Shown: piece by piece, positions 8,467-16,923 of the stretch | How positions within the stretch are numbered: position 1 is the stretch's first letter | Layout of the letters: the number at the start of each line of letters is the position of its first letter | From: Thermoleophilum album | GTDB lineage: Bacteria; Actinomycetota; Thermoleophilia; Solirubrobacterales; Thermoleophilaceae | Reading direction: 5' to 3' | Length of the DNA stretch: 64,000 nucleotides | Assembly (NCBI RefSeq): GCF_900108055.1 | Contig: NZ_FNWJ01000001.1 | Span: 310,001-374,000, forward strand | Notes under the pieces: generated by a model | Told to the model about the DNA's origin: nothing | The model's input: the letters and a program-made list of their open reading frames with translations, nothing else | Databases searched by the model: none | Position numbers and translations under genes: made by a program

Positions 8467-8516
8467 CGACGAGACAGCCTACGCGCCCGCGCGACGGCAC
8501 GCCGCGAGCGCTTCGG

Positions 8517-9200
8517 TCACGCTCGCAGCTCGACGCGCATGGCGCCGGCCAGCGCCCCGCCGAAGACGTGCTGCGTGTCGCCGAAGCGCACGGTCAGCGG
8601 ACCGCCGAAGGGCTGGCGGTCCAGGACCTCGAGCGCGTCGCCGAGCCGCACGCCGCGCTCGTCGAGGTAGCGCAGCATCGCGGGGTCGGAGTCCGAGACG
8701 CGCACGAAGCGGCCACGGTCGCCGGGCTCCAGGTCGGCCAGGCTGCACGTCTCGCCCTCGTCGATGTGCAGGTCGGCGTCGGGGATCGGGTCGCCGTGGG
8801 GATCGTGGGTGGGATCGCCGAGCTTCGCCGCGATCCGCGCCTCGAGGTCCTCCGACAGCACGTGCTCGAGCGCCTCGGCCTCGTCGTGGACGCGGTCCCA
8901 GGGAACCGCGAGGTGCTCGGCGAGGTACAGCTCCAGGAGGCGGTGATGGCGCAGGACCTCGAGCGCCAGCCGCTCGCCCTCTGCGGTCAGCCGCACGCCC
9001 TTGTAGGGGACGTGCCTGACAAGGCCGCGGCGAGCGAGCTTCTTGGCCATCGCCGACACCGAGGCAGGGGTGACACCGAGCCGCTCGGCGAGGGCATTCG
9101 TGGCCGCCGCCCCCGCGCCGCTGCGCCGCTGCAGCGCATAGATCGCCTTCGCGTAGTCCTCCACGGCATCCGAACGCTGCTGGAGCTCCTCCGCTGCCAT
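8517..9200 (-). CDS. DtxR/MntR-family metalloregulator
   Basis: A 227-residue metal-dependent repressor. The N-terminal winged helix runs from DAVEDYAKAIYALQ through LGVTPASVSAMAKKL to VRLTAEGERLA. The metal-binding/dimerisation segment contains HHRLLELYLAEHL and EAEALEHVLSEDLEARI. The E-x-x-E-H arrangement resembles MntR more than DtxR/IdeR, which has Cys in the first of these positions. A C-terminal FeoA/SH3-like domain (residues ~150-227, PFGGPLTVRFGD) is present, as in IdeR-type proteins. ATG 9200 overlaps the ZIP stop in a TGATG, so regulator and transporter are coupled. Mn2+ or Fe2+ sensing with repression of the operon is the likely role. Confidence 0.85.
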   Translation of the reverse strand: MAAEELQQRSDAVEDYAKAIYALQRRSGAGAAATNALAERLGVTPASVSAMAKKLARRGLVRHVPYKGVRLTAEGERLALEVLRHHRLLELYLAEHLAVPWDRVHDEAEALEHVLSEDLEARIAAKLGDPTHDPHGDPIPDADLHIDEGETCSLADLEPGDRGRFVRVSDSDPAMLRYLDERGVRLGDALEVLDRQPFGGPLTVRFGDTQHVFGGALAGAMRVELRA

Positions 9201-10396
9201 CACACCGTGACCAGCAGCGCGGTGACGAACATGATCGCCAGGCCCGCGAGCACGCCGGCGACCGCGAGCGGGTGAAGCGTGCGCCCCTCATCGTCACGCA
9301 GCGACGGCGCAAGCTGGACCACGACCTGGACGATCGCCCCCGCACCCAGACCGAAGAGGAACGCCGCGGCGCTCGGGTTGAACGCGGCCGCGCCAAGCCA
9401 CGCCCCCGGGATGACGGGAGCGCCGGCGATCAGCCCGAGCGCGACGAGCCTGCCGATCCGCGGCTTGCGCGCCGCGATCGGGGCGACGATCGCCAGCCCC
9501 TCCGTGGTGTTGTGGATCGCGAAGCCGACGACCAGGAACGCGCCGAGCGCCAGCGCACCGACCGCGTACGCCGATCCGATCGCCACGCCCTCTCCCAGGT
9601 TGTGCAGGCCGATGCCAACCGCGACGAGCAGCGCGAGGCGCGCTCCGCTCGCGCTCGAGCGCCGTTGGTCCAGCCATGCCGACACGCCGCTGAGGACCAG
9701 GTAGGAGACGGCGATGCCCACGAAGACGAGTGCGGCGCCACCAAATGCCTGCGAGCCCGACCCGGCGAGTTCCAGCCCCTCCAGGGTCGCGTCGAGCCCC
9801 AGCCACGCCAGCAGCCCGACGGTCAGCGCCATCACCGCGCGCAGCCACGCACGCGGGATGCGCCGCACCCACGGCAACCACAGCATTCCCAGCGCCACGG
9901 GGATGACGCCGACGTAGACGCCGAGCAGCGCCATCAGCCCCAGGAACGAGAGGTCGCTGTCCGGGGTCTGCACGGCGACCGGGATCTCCTGCTCGATCGT
10001 CGCGCCCGTCGACGTCAGCAGCGCGATCGAATACGCCTCGCCCTCCACCCACGGCTGCTGGATGCGCAGCGTCTCCGATTCGAGCCGTCCGATCGGCCGC
10101 TCCGCGCCGGTGAACCCGACGTAGGCGTCGTTGACCAGCACCTGGGCGATCGCCACGGCGTCCGGGCCGTCGTTGCGGACGGTGAGCTCGATCGCGCCTG
10201 GCTCGAGGACCGTGCGCTCGACGGCCAGCTCCTCCACCGGCGGGCCGGTCCGCTCGCCGAGCCCGGGGCCGTCGAGCAGCGCGAAGCCGCCGATCACGAC
10301 AGCGGCGAGAGCAAGCGGGGCGAGCCCCACCAGCCAGCGCGGAAAGCGTCCCTCACGCCCGCGGACAAGCTCTCCGGTCGCGGTGCGGGCCTCCAT
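9200..10396 (-). CDS. ZIP-family metal transporter with N-terminal extracytoplasmic domain
   Basis: A 398-residue protein starting at ATG 10396, which overlaps the oxidase stop (TGATG). One N-terminal helix (VGLAPLALAAVVIGGFALL) is followed by an outside beta-rich domain of about 110 residues (ELTVRNDGPDAVAIAQVLVN). A ZIP domain of eight helices follows, with the metal-site motifs VGIGLHNLGEGVAIGSAY and VGFAIHNTTEGLAIVAPI. ZIP proteins import Zn2+, Fe2+ or Mn2+. The extra N-terminal domain is unusual and might take metal from the oxidase encoded just upstream. Direction of transport is inferred from the family. Confidence 0.85.
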   Translation of the reverse strand: MEARTATGELVRGREGRFPRWLVGLAPLALAAVVIGGFALLDGPGLGERTGPPVEELAVERTVLEPGAIELTVRNDGPDAVAIAQVLVNDAYVGFTGAERPIGRLESETLRIQQPWVEGEAYSIALLTSTGATIEQEIPVAVQTPDSDLSFLGLMALLGVYVGVIPVALGMLWLPWVRRIPRAWLRAVMALTVGLLAWLGLDATLEGLELAGSGSQAFGGAALVFVGIAVSYLVLSGVSAWLDQRRSSASGARLALLVAVGIGLHNLGEGVAIGSAYAVGALALGAFLVVGFAIHNTTEGLAIVAPIAARKPRIGRLVALGLIAGAPVIPGAWLGAAAFNPSAAAFLFGLGAGAIVQVVVQLAPSLRDDEGRTLHPLAVAGVLAGLAIMFVTALLVTV

Positions 10397-11436
10397 CACA
10401 CGACCTCGAAGAACCCTTGCCACCCGAGCTCGGTGAACTCGGACTGGTGGGCGTGGAACATGAAGCGCCCGGTGTCCGGGAAGCGCCACTCGAGGATGCC
10501 GCGCTGGCCCTGGCACTGCATGATCGTGTCGGTGTACTCGGCCGGCCGCAGGGACGTCCCGGTCGGGTAGTAGTCGAAGAAGTTGCCGTGCAGGTGGTAG
10601 GAGTTGACCGGGTCGAACTCGGTCATGTTGCCGAGGTACAGGCGCACCAGCTCGCCGCGCTTGACGCGGATCGGCGGGTCCATGTAGGCGAAGCCGATCC
10701 CGTTGACCGCGTAGATCTCGTTCTCGCGGTCGAAGTTCGTGTCGAACCCGTGCATGACCATCACCATCTCGTCGGCGTCCTCGCGGCCGTCCTTGGGGTC
10801 GACGATGAACGCGCCGTAGAGGCCCTTGGCGATGTGCTCGGCGAGCGGGCGGACGTGGCAGTGGTACAGGTGCATGCCGAACGGCTCCGCGTCGAACTCG
10901 TAGGTCGTGCTCTGGCCGGGCTCGATCTGCCCGGCGCCCACGCCCGGCACGCCGTCCATGGCAGCCGCGTGGATGCCGTGGAAGTGGATCGTGTGCGGGT
11001 GGCGCGAGCCGTTGGCGAACCTGATGCGCAGGCGCTCACCCTCGCGCGCGCGGATGGTCGGCCCGGGGATGCGCCCGTTGTACGTCCAGGCCGGGAAGGT
11101 CACGCCGGGCGCGACCTCGACGTCGCGATCGGTGGCGACGAGCTCCCATTGGCGCAAGACGCGTCCGCTCGGCAGCCGCGTCGTCTTGCCCCAGTCGAAG
11201 TCCCGCAGAACCCGATGCGGGTCGAAGCCGTTGCGGTCGGCGTCGACCTTCCCGCGGAATGCCGCGTGGCCCGCGGCGTCGCCACGACCGTGCCCGCCCG
11301 CCGAGTGGCGGGCGGCGCGGGCGACCCGACCCGTGTCAGAGCCGGCGAGCGCCTCGGTCACGACGACTCCCGCCGCACCTGCAGCGGGAAGCCACGCGAG
11401 CAGCTTTCGCCTTGTTAGCCCCGCCACAGGCAGCAT
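10396..11436 (-). CDS. Two-domain multicopper oxidase, Tat-exported
   Basis: A 346-residue multicopper oxidase. The N-terminus MLPVAGLTRRKLLAWLP contains a twin-arginine export signal, then a His/Gly-rich linker (HSAGGHGRGDAAGHAAF). Copper ligands are visible: HTIHFHGIHAAAMDG, HLYHCHVRPLAEHIAKG (with the type 1 Cys in the first domain), NSYHLHGNFFDYYP and FMFHAHQSEFTELGWQG. The arrangement and length match two-domain MCOs rather than three-domain laccases. Such enzymes can oxidise Cu(I), Mn(II) or Fe(II). It is coupled to the ZIP transporter and MntR-like regulator, which favours a metal-oxidation role. ATG 11436 lies 22 bases after the stop of the upstream membrane gene. Confidence 0.85.
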   Translation of the reverse strand: MLPVAGLTRRKLLAWLPAAGAAGVVVTEALAGSDTGRVARAARHSAGGHGRGDAAGHAAFRGKVDADRNGFDPHRVLRDFDWGKTTRLPSGRVLRQWELVATDRDVEVAPGVTFPAWTYNGRIPGPTIRAREGERLRIRFANGSRHPHTIHFHGIHAAAMDGVPGVGAGQIEPGQSTTYEFDAEPFGMHLYHCHVRPLAEHIAKGLYGAFIVDPKDGREDADEMVMVMHGFDTNFDRENEIYAVNGIGFAYMDPPIRVKRGELVRLYLGNMTEFDPVNSYHLHGNFFDYYPTGTSLRPAEYTDTIMQCQGQRGILEWRFPDTGRFMFHAHQSEFTELGWQGFFEVV

Positions 11437-11458
11437 TGTGCGATGTCTAACTCCTTCG

Positions 11459-12865
11459 TCAAGCGCGGCAGAACGGCGGCGAGGCGAGAAGGCGCCACGA
11501 GCGGTTGGCATAGCGCGGCGCCGCCTCGCGCGGGGCGCGGGACGGCGGGGTGGCGCTCTCGCCGCGATCCAGCACGAACAGGCGGGCGACGCGTGAGGTT
11601 GCGGGCGCGACGTAGACGCCGCCTTGACCAGGCTGGGATCGCACACGGAACTTGCTCGCCGGTTGGTCGAGCCAGGCGGCGAGCAGGGGTGTGAGGCGGT
11701 GACTCGCCACAGTGACCTCGGGGCACCACCCCAGCGACCGGCGGTCCGCGTGGACGGCGGCGTGGAGATCGTCCACGATCTGACGCTGCGCGGCGATCGT
11801 CGACTGCAGCCGCTCGATCCGCTCGACTTGAGCCGGCGTGAACGCCGCGAACATCAGGACCGCTACGACGGCGAACGCCCGAAGCGGCCACGACGCCCCC
11901 CTCGCGCGACGCACACCCTCGACCACGCCCACCGCCGCCAGCACGACGACCAGGGCGCCGGCGAGTAGCAGGTAGCGTCCGAGCACCGGCAGCCCGCCCG
12001 CGGCGAGCGCGGCGAACGCCAGCCCGGCGACGAGCGTCGCGCCGAGCAGTGGCCGCGCCCGCGCGCGCAGCGGGCCGATACACAGCGCCGCTCCGCCCAG
12101 GGCTGCGAAGAGGACGGGCTCGCGAACGATCTCACCCAGGCGCCGCGGTGCGAGAAGCGCCGCATCACCCAGGCCTCTCGGCCGCTCGAGCACCCTGGCC
12201 GCCTCCTGCGTGCCCGTCAGCGACCAGAGCGGATCGCCGGCGAGGACAGCGTCGGCAAGCAGCCACGCCGCCGGCGCCAGCACGGCGAGCCCTGCGAGCC
12301 GAACGACCGTGATCGCATCCGGTCTCCTCGCGGCCAGCACGTACGCGGCATAAGCAAAGCCCAGCAGCCAGGCTTCGGGTCGCAGCAGCCCGGCGAGCCC
12401 GAGGATCAGCATGATCGGCGTGAACGCGCTCGGTCGTCGCAGCGCGAGTGCGACCGCGGCGAGGACCAGCGCGGCGTACGGGATGTCGATGTAGGCGCGG
12501 ACGCCGAACGAGAGCACCGGTTCTCGGGTGAGCACGAGGACCGCGGCGACCACGCCCGCCACGCTTCCGGACACGGCGTGGGCCACGGCGAAGGCGGCAG
12601 CGGCCAGCGCACCGAGCGCGACGAGCGCGCCGATAGCCACCACGGGCTGTGCCGTGTGCTCGAGCGGAGCGAGCACGGCGCCTGCCGCGATGACCAGCGG
12701 TTTCGGCGTCGGGGCGCGCTCCACCGTCAGTTCGGGAGTCCGGCCTTCGGCGAGCTCGTGCCCCCAGTTGAGGTTGAAGAGCGTGTCGTAGTTGACGAAG
12801 CCAAGGCCGGCGAGCAGCCATGCGAGAACTGCGCCAGCGACGACGTGAGTCAGAGCGCGCTGCAC
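11459..12865 (-). CDS. Polytopic membrane protein, glycosyltransferase-like
   Basis: A 468-residue protein with about ten hydrophobic segments. The start is taken as GTG 12865 (VQRALTHVVAGAVLAWLL) because the upstream open frame is Arg-rich and non-membranous. The first outside loop NYDTLFNLNWGHELAEGRTP, with acidic residues after helix 1, and a C-terminal periplasmic segment (WCPEVTVASHRLTPLLAAWL) resemble GT39/ArnT-type lipid-linked sugar transferases, but no decisive motif is seen. It lies directly upstream of the multicopper oxidase on the same strand and may be co-transcribed with it. Function is unassigned. Confidence 0.55.
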   Translation of the reverse strand: MQRALTHVVAGAVLAWLLAGLGFVNYDTLFNLNWGHELAEGRTPELTVERAPTPKPLVIAAGAVLAPLEHTAQPVVAIGALVALGALAAAAFAVAHAVSGSVAGVVAAVLVLTREPVLSFGVRAYIDIPYAALVLAAVALALRRPSAFTPIMLILGLAGLLRPEAWLLGFAYAAYVLAARRPDAITVVRLAGLAVLAPAAWLLADAVLAGDPLWSLTGTQEAARVLERPRGLGDAALLAPRRLGEIVREPVLFAALGGAALCIGPLRARARPLLGATLVAGLAFAALAAGGLPVLGRYLLLAGALVVVLAAVGVVEGVRRARGASWPLRAFAVVAVLMFAAFTPAQVERIERLQSTIAAQRQIVDDLHAAVHADRRSLGWCPEVTVASHRLTPLLAAWLDQPASKFRVRSQPGQGGVYVAPATSRVARLFVLDRGESATPPSRAPREAAPRYANRSWRLLASPPFCRA

Positions 12866-13143
12866 GGGCCCTGACCGTAGCCAGCGGCCGCACCGCGGGC
12901 CCCCGCTGACCGAACCGGCGGCACCCCGTCGTAGCCGCCGTGTGGCGCGAGGACGCTGCCTGCGCCTGATTGCGGCAACGGCGCCGGCGGCAACGCGGGG
13001 GCCCGCGCTGGGGCTGTGATCCCCGGCACTACGGTCCCCAGCAGCGCAGGCTGCTACAGAGATGCCGTGGCTCCCCGCAGCACAGTTGTCGCAAACAGCG
13101 CGATCTACGAGTTCCAACCGCGACCGGTGACCGTGACGGCACG

Positions 13144-13920
13144 ATGAGCGCAACGTGGTTCCTGCTGGCCGCCGTACTCGCGGCGGCAGCGTCTTACGGC
13201 GTGCGTTGGCGCCAGGCGGCGGACGCTCGCGGGTGGCACCTCGTCGCGTTCGGGGCTGGTGCCGCCGTCGTGCTCGTCGCCGCGCAGGGCCCGCTGTACC
13301 GGCTCGCCGAGACGCGGTCGGCCGTAGCCCACGTCGCCGTTCTCATCCTGCTCATCCACGTCGCGCCGCTGCTGATGGTTCGTGCCATCACGCCCGGCGT
13401 CCTGGGGCGGCGGGCTCCCGCGTTCGCGTCGCTGGCCGAGCGCACGCCGCTGTTCGTGCCGCTCGTGCTGCTGGCCGCCGTCGCCTACGGCTGGCACGTC
13501 CCGGCCGCCTTCGACGCAGCCGCCGGCAACCCGCTGCTGGCCGCTCTGCAGCATGCCTCGTTCCTGTTGGTCGGCTTCATCGTGTGGCTGCCCGTCGCGG
13601 GCGACCCGGCGTGGCGGCGCCGCCTGCGCGGCATCGCCGCCTTCCTGTACATGACCGCTGACGAGCTGATCTTGGGCGCCCTCGGGATCGTGCTGACGTG
13701 GGCTCCACGGCCGCTCTACGACGTCTACGTGAACGCGCCGCGCCGCCTGTGGGGACTCGACGCCGGCACCGACCAGACGGTCGCGGGCGCGGCCCTGACG
13801 GTCGTCGAGGAGGCGCCTATGGCGGTCGCGCTCGCGGTCGTGTTCATCCGCATGCTCGAGCGCGACGAGGCCGAGTTGCAGGCCGAGGAGCGCGGCATGG
13901 AGGAGCCCGGCGCGCAGTGA
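13144..13920 (+). CDS. ctaG: Cytochrome c oxidase assembly factor CtaG (copy 3)
   Basis: A 258-residue third CtaG-like membrane protein, starting at ATG 13144 (MSATWFLLAAVLAAAAS). Matching segments are HVAVLILLIHVAPLLMVRAI, YGWHVPAAFDAAAG, LQHASFLLVGFIVWLP, LWGLDAGTDQTVAGAAL and a charged C-terminus after FIRMLERDEAELQ. It is the most divergent of the three copies. Three copies within 10 kb suggest separate roles, for example for different oxidases or for copper tolerance; this is inference. Confidence 0.82.
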   Translation: MSATWFLLAAVLAAAASYGVRWRQAADARGWHLVAFGAGAAVVLVAAQGPLYRLAETRSAVAHVAVLILLIHVAPLLMVRAITPGVLGRRAPAFASLAERTPLFVPLVLLAAVAYGWHVPAAFDAAAGNPLLAALQHASFLLVGFIVWLPVAGDPAWRRRLRGIAAFLYMTADELILGALGIVLTWAPRPLYDVYVNAPRRLWGLDAGTDQTVAGAALTVVEEAPMAVALAVVFIRMLERDEAELQAEERGMEEPGAQ

Positions 13921-13932
13921 CGGCGGACCGGC

Positions 13933-14877
13933 CTACTCCGTGGTGCGACGCTGCTCGGGCATCTCCAGCTGGACGAGCTCGCCGCCCTCGTGGTCGACCT
14001 GCAGCGTGGTGTGGGCGATCTCGAATTCGTCGTGCAACACGCGCTCGAGCTGGCGGCGCAGGGCGTGGCAGTCGGCGTCGCGGCCGACGATAACGTGGGC
14101 GGACAGCGCCGGGAAGCCGGAGGTGATCTCCCAGACATGGAGGTCGTGGACCTCGACGATGCCGCGCTGGCTGGCCATGGCGTGCCCGATGCGGTCGGGG
14201 TCGACGCCGCGTGGGGCGGCTTCGAGCAGCACGCCGCCGGACTGGCGCACGAGGCTGAGCCCTGAGCGCAGCATCAGCGCGGAGACGATGAGCGCGGCGA
14301 TGCCGTCGGCCTCGCGGAAGCCGGTCGTGACGATGATCAGGCCGGCGCTGGCCGCGGCGACCGAGCTGTACAGGTCGGCGAGAACGTGGGCGCGGGCGCC
14401 CTCGACGTTCAGCGAGCGGCGCTCGGCGCGCGAGAGCGCCCACGCCGCACCGACGTTGACCAGGCCGCCGACGACGCCGACCACGATGACCAGCGCGCCC
14501 TCGACGTCGGGCGGCTCGAACAGGCGGCGCACGGCCTCGTAGCCGATGATCGCCGCGAGCACGAGCAGCGAGGCGCCGTTGACCAGCGCCGACAGGATCT
14601 CCGCCCGGCCGAGGCCGAAGGTGAAGCGCCCGCCGGGCGCTCGACCCGCCAGCCGCGCGGCGAACAGCGCGAGCGCAATCGACGCGGCGTCGGTGAGTAT
14701 GTGCGCGGCGTCGGACAGCAGCGCCAGCGAGTTGGCGATGAGGCCGACGACCACCTCGACGCCCATGAACGCCGCGATGAGCGCCAGCGCGATGGCCAGC
14801 CAGCGGCGGTCAGCGTCGGCCGACGGGGCATGGCTATGGCCGGCGTGTCCGCCGCTGTGGTCGTGTTCGTGTGGCAC
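13933..14877 (-). CDS. Cation diffusion facilitator, CzcD/ZitB type
   Basis: A 314-residue metal efflux protein. The N-terminus is His-rich (HEHDHSGGHAGHSH), typical of zinc/cobalt CDF proteins. Six helices follow; the metal-site helices are SLALLSDAAHILTDAASIAL (HxxxD) and ARAHVLADLYSSVAAAS (HxxxD). A cytoplasmic C-terminal domain has the usual VHDLHVWEITSGFPALSAHV signature and ends in LQVDHEGGELVQLEM. The start is GTG 14877. It exports Zn2+, Co2+ or Cd2+ by proton antiport, by family. It is transcribed on its own, convergent with copy 3 of ctaG. Confidence 0.92.
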   Translation of the reverse strand: MPHEHDHSGGHAGHSHAPSADADRRWLAIALALIAAFMGVEVVVGLIANSLALLSDAAHILTDAASIALALFAARLAGRAPGGRFTFGLGRAEILSALVNGASLLVLAAIIGYEAVRRLFEPPDVEGALVIVVGVVGGLVNVGAAWALSRAERRSLNVEGARAHVLADLYSSVAAASAGLIIVTTGFREADGIAALIVSALMLRSGLSLVRQSGGVLLEAAPRGVDPDRIGHAMASQRGIVEVHDLHVWEITSGFPALSAHVIVGRDADCHALRRQLERVLHDEFEIAHTTLQVDHEGGELVQLEMPEQRRTTE

Positions 14878-14984
14878 TCGCGCTCCTGATTCGCGGGTAG
14901 ACCGAGACTACGGGTACGGAACCGACCGTCGTGGGCTTGCCCGCCGTCGGCCCAGTTTCGCGGCCGGCGTGCGAGCTGGTCGTC

Positions 14985-16259
14985 TCATGATCCAGCGGCA
15001 CGGACGTTAGCGATCACAAAGCCGCTTCGCGGGATGGCGGGCATCCGCGACAGGTCGACCCGGAGATCCTGTTCAGGGACGTCGTACTCGATCGACGAGC
15101 CGAAGAACGCGACGGCGACCTTGGTCAGCGCGATCGTCGACCACTCGCCGGGACAGCGGTGGTTCGTTCGATGGTCGCCGCCACCCTGCGGGATGAGCGT
15201 GTAGGGGTCGCCGGGCCAGTCCTGGAAGCGCTCCGGCCGGAACTCGTCAGGGCCCTCCCAGTGGCGCGGATCGCGGTTGGTGCCGTAGAGGTCGAGCAGG
15301 ACCCGGCGACCTTCCGGAAACTCCACGCCGTTCCAGGTGAAGGGCTTGACGACGCGGCCGCCGACGAGCGGGAAGAACGGGTAGAAGCGACGGACCTCCT
15401 GCGCGAACTGCTCAAGTTCGCCGTCGCCGCCGGCGCGCACGCGTTCGGCCGCGTGCGGATGCTCGTGGAGCGCGAGTGCGGCGAACGTGACGTAGATCGC
15501 AACGGCGACCGTCGGGCGCAGGATGTTGATGAGCTCCACCGCAGCCGCCGCGGCGTCCAAAGGCTGTCCGTCGGAATCGCGGTGGCGGGCGATCACGTCT
15601 GCCGGGCTGCCGTCCGGCAACGTTCGGCGCCCGGCGCGGGCGTCCTCGATGATCTGGCGGACCCACCGCTCGTGGCGGGCGCGCAGCGCCTGCCCGCGCC
15701 ACTGGCGCGGGCCGATGCTGCCGGCGCCGTGGAACATCGCCGCCAGCTCGCGCGTGCGCTGGTGGACCTCGGACTCCTCAAGCGGCACGCCCGTCCAGGT
15801 GCAGACCGCCCGGCAGAGCACCTCTTGGGCGGCCTCGAGGACGACGACCGCGTCGCGACGCTCCCACTGCGTCGCGGCCGTGGCGAACTCGGCGGCGGTG
15901 AGGTCCACGAGCCGGTCGAAGCTTCCTGGCCCGAGCAGCTGCAGGAACATCGCCTTGCGATGGTAGTGCGCCGCGCCGTCGAGCAGCGCGACACTGCCCT
16001 TGTCCTGCAGGAGCGTCAGCACGGTGGGCGGCATGGCCTTGAGGCGGGTCATTCGATCGTCGTCGTAGAACACCCGCGCGGCCTCGGCGCCGGTCATGCA
16101 GATCGCCGGCTGAAGCATCAGCCGCGTCTCGAAGACGTCGCTGCCGTAGCGCCGGGCGCGGCGCGGGATGAACTCATACGCCTCGCGCAGCAGCGCGACA
16201 GTGCTGTCGAGCGTCTTCTCCCGCGGGATCTTGCGTTCTGGGGTGGCTGTGCTGCTCAT
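14985..16259 (-). CDS. CYP152-type cytochrome P450 peroxygenase
   Basis: A 424-residue P450. The heme Cys is about residue 369 in QGGGDHRTNHRCPGEW, the GGGDH...CPGEW form specific to the CYP152 family rather than FxxGxRxC. The I-helix has ILRPTVAVA, with Arg248-Pro249 replacing the usual acid-alcohol pair, as in the fatty-acid peroxygenases P450-BSbeta and OleT. These use H2O2 to hydroxylate or decarboxylate fatty acids without redox partners. ATG 16259 overlaps the stop of the upstream methyltransferase (ATGA), making this the last gene of a six-gene coupled operon that starts with metal ATPases. Alpha- or beta-hydroxylation versus decarboxylation cannot be told from sequence. Confidence 0.9.
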   Translation of the reverse strand: MSSTATPERKIPREKTLDSTVALLREAYEFIPRRARRYGSDVFETRLMLQPAICMTGAEAARVFYDDDRMTRLKAMPPTVLTLLQDKGSVALLDGAAHYHRKAMFLQLLGPGSFDRLVDLTAAEFATAATQWERRDAVVVLEAAQEVLCRAVCTWTGVPLEESEVHQRTRELAAMFHGAGSIGPRQWRGQALRARHERWVRQIIEDARAGRRTLPDGSPADVIARHRDSDGQPLDAAAAAVELINILRPTVAVAIYVTFAALALHEHPHAAERVRAGGDGELEQFAQEVRRFYPFFPLVGGRVVKPFTWNGVEFPEGRRVLLDLYGTNRDPRHWEGPDEFRPERFQDWPGDPYTLIPQGGGDHRTNHRCPGEWSTIALTKVAVAFFGSSIEYDVPEQDLRVDLSRMPAIPRSGFVIANVRAAGS

Positions 16260-16923
16260 CGTTCCCTCCGTTCGTCGTCGTCGGCGACGATCGTTGGTGT
16301 CCAGGCGCCGGTGGGGCGCGACAGCCGCGCGAAGTAGGCGAGCGGCCTGCCGATCCGCTCCTCGAAGCGCAGCCCCGCCGTCTCGGCGCGGCGTTGCAGC
16401 GCGCCGGGTGCGACCCAGTGCGGGTCGCCGAACAGCTCGCCAACGACGAGCCGCCCGCCGGGCCGCAGGACGCGGGCGAGCTCGCGCAGCGCATCGTCCT
16501 GATCTGGGATCTCCCCCGGGACGCTGACGAGGAACGCGGCGTCGAAGCTGCGGTCGTCGTAGGGCAGCGACCGCGCGTCGCCCTGGGTGGCGACGATGTT
16601 GTCCAGGCCGCGTGCGCGGGCGCGGCGCGTCGTCAGGTCGAGCATGTCCTGCTGGACGTCGAAGATGTCCAGCCGGCCGCCGGCGCCGATCCAGTCCGCC
16701 ACCGGGAGGGTGTAGTAGCCGGTGCCCGGTCCGACCTCCAGCACGCGAGCGCCGGCGAGCGGCCCCAGCGCCTCCGCAACCGCCCGCGCGTGATGAAGGG
16801 ATGCGGGGCGTCGACCCAGAAGCGCTGGGAGTACGGGCACGCGGACGGGTGCCTGCGCCACCACAGCGCGGCGGCCAGCAGCCCGCCGCCGACCAGCTCG
16901 CCGGCACGGCGGCGGCGCGTCAT
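16256..16923 (-). pseudogene. SAM-dependent methyltransferase with a frameshift
   Basis: From ATG 16923 the first frame gives a membrane-anchor-like start (GGGLLAAALWWRRHPSACPY) and then FWVDAPHPFITR. Near 16785-16795 the sense continues in another frame: RAVAEALGPLAGARVLEVGP, with the SAM-binding motif I EVGPGTGYYTLP, then DIFDVQQDML, DAAFLVSVPGEIPDQ and LRPGGRLVVGELFGDPHW. It is a class I methyltransferase of the UbiE/ArsM-like fold, substrate unknown. A one-base change separates the two halves, so this is a damaged gene or a sequencing error. The start overlaps the cyclase stop and the end overlaps the P450 start, so the operon layout is otherwise intact. Confidence 0.7.
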
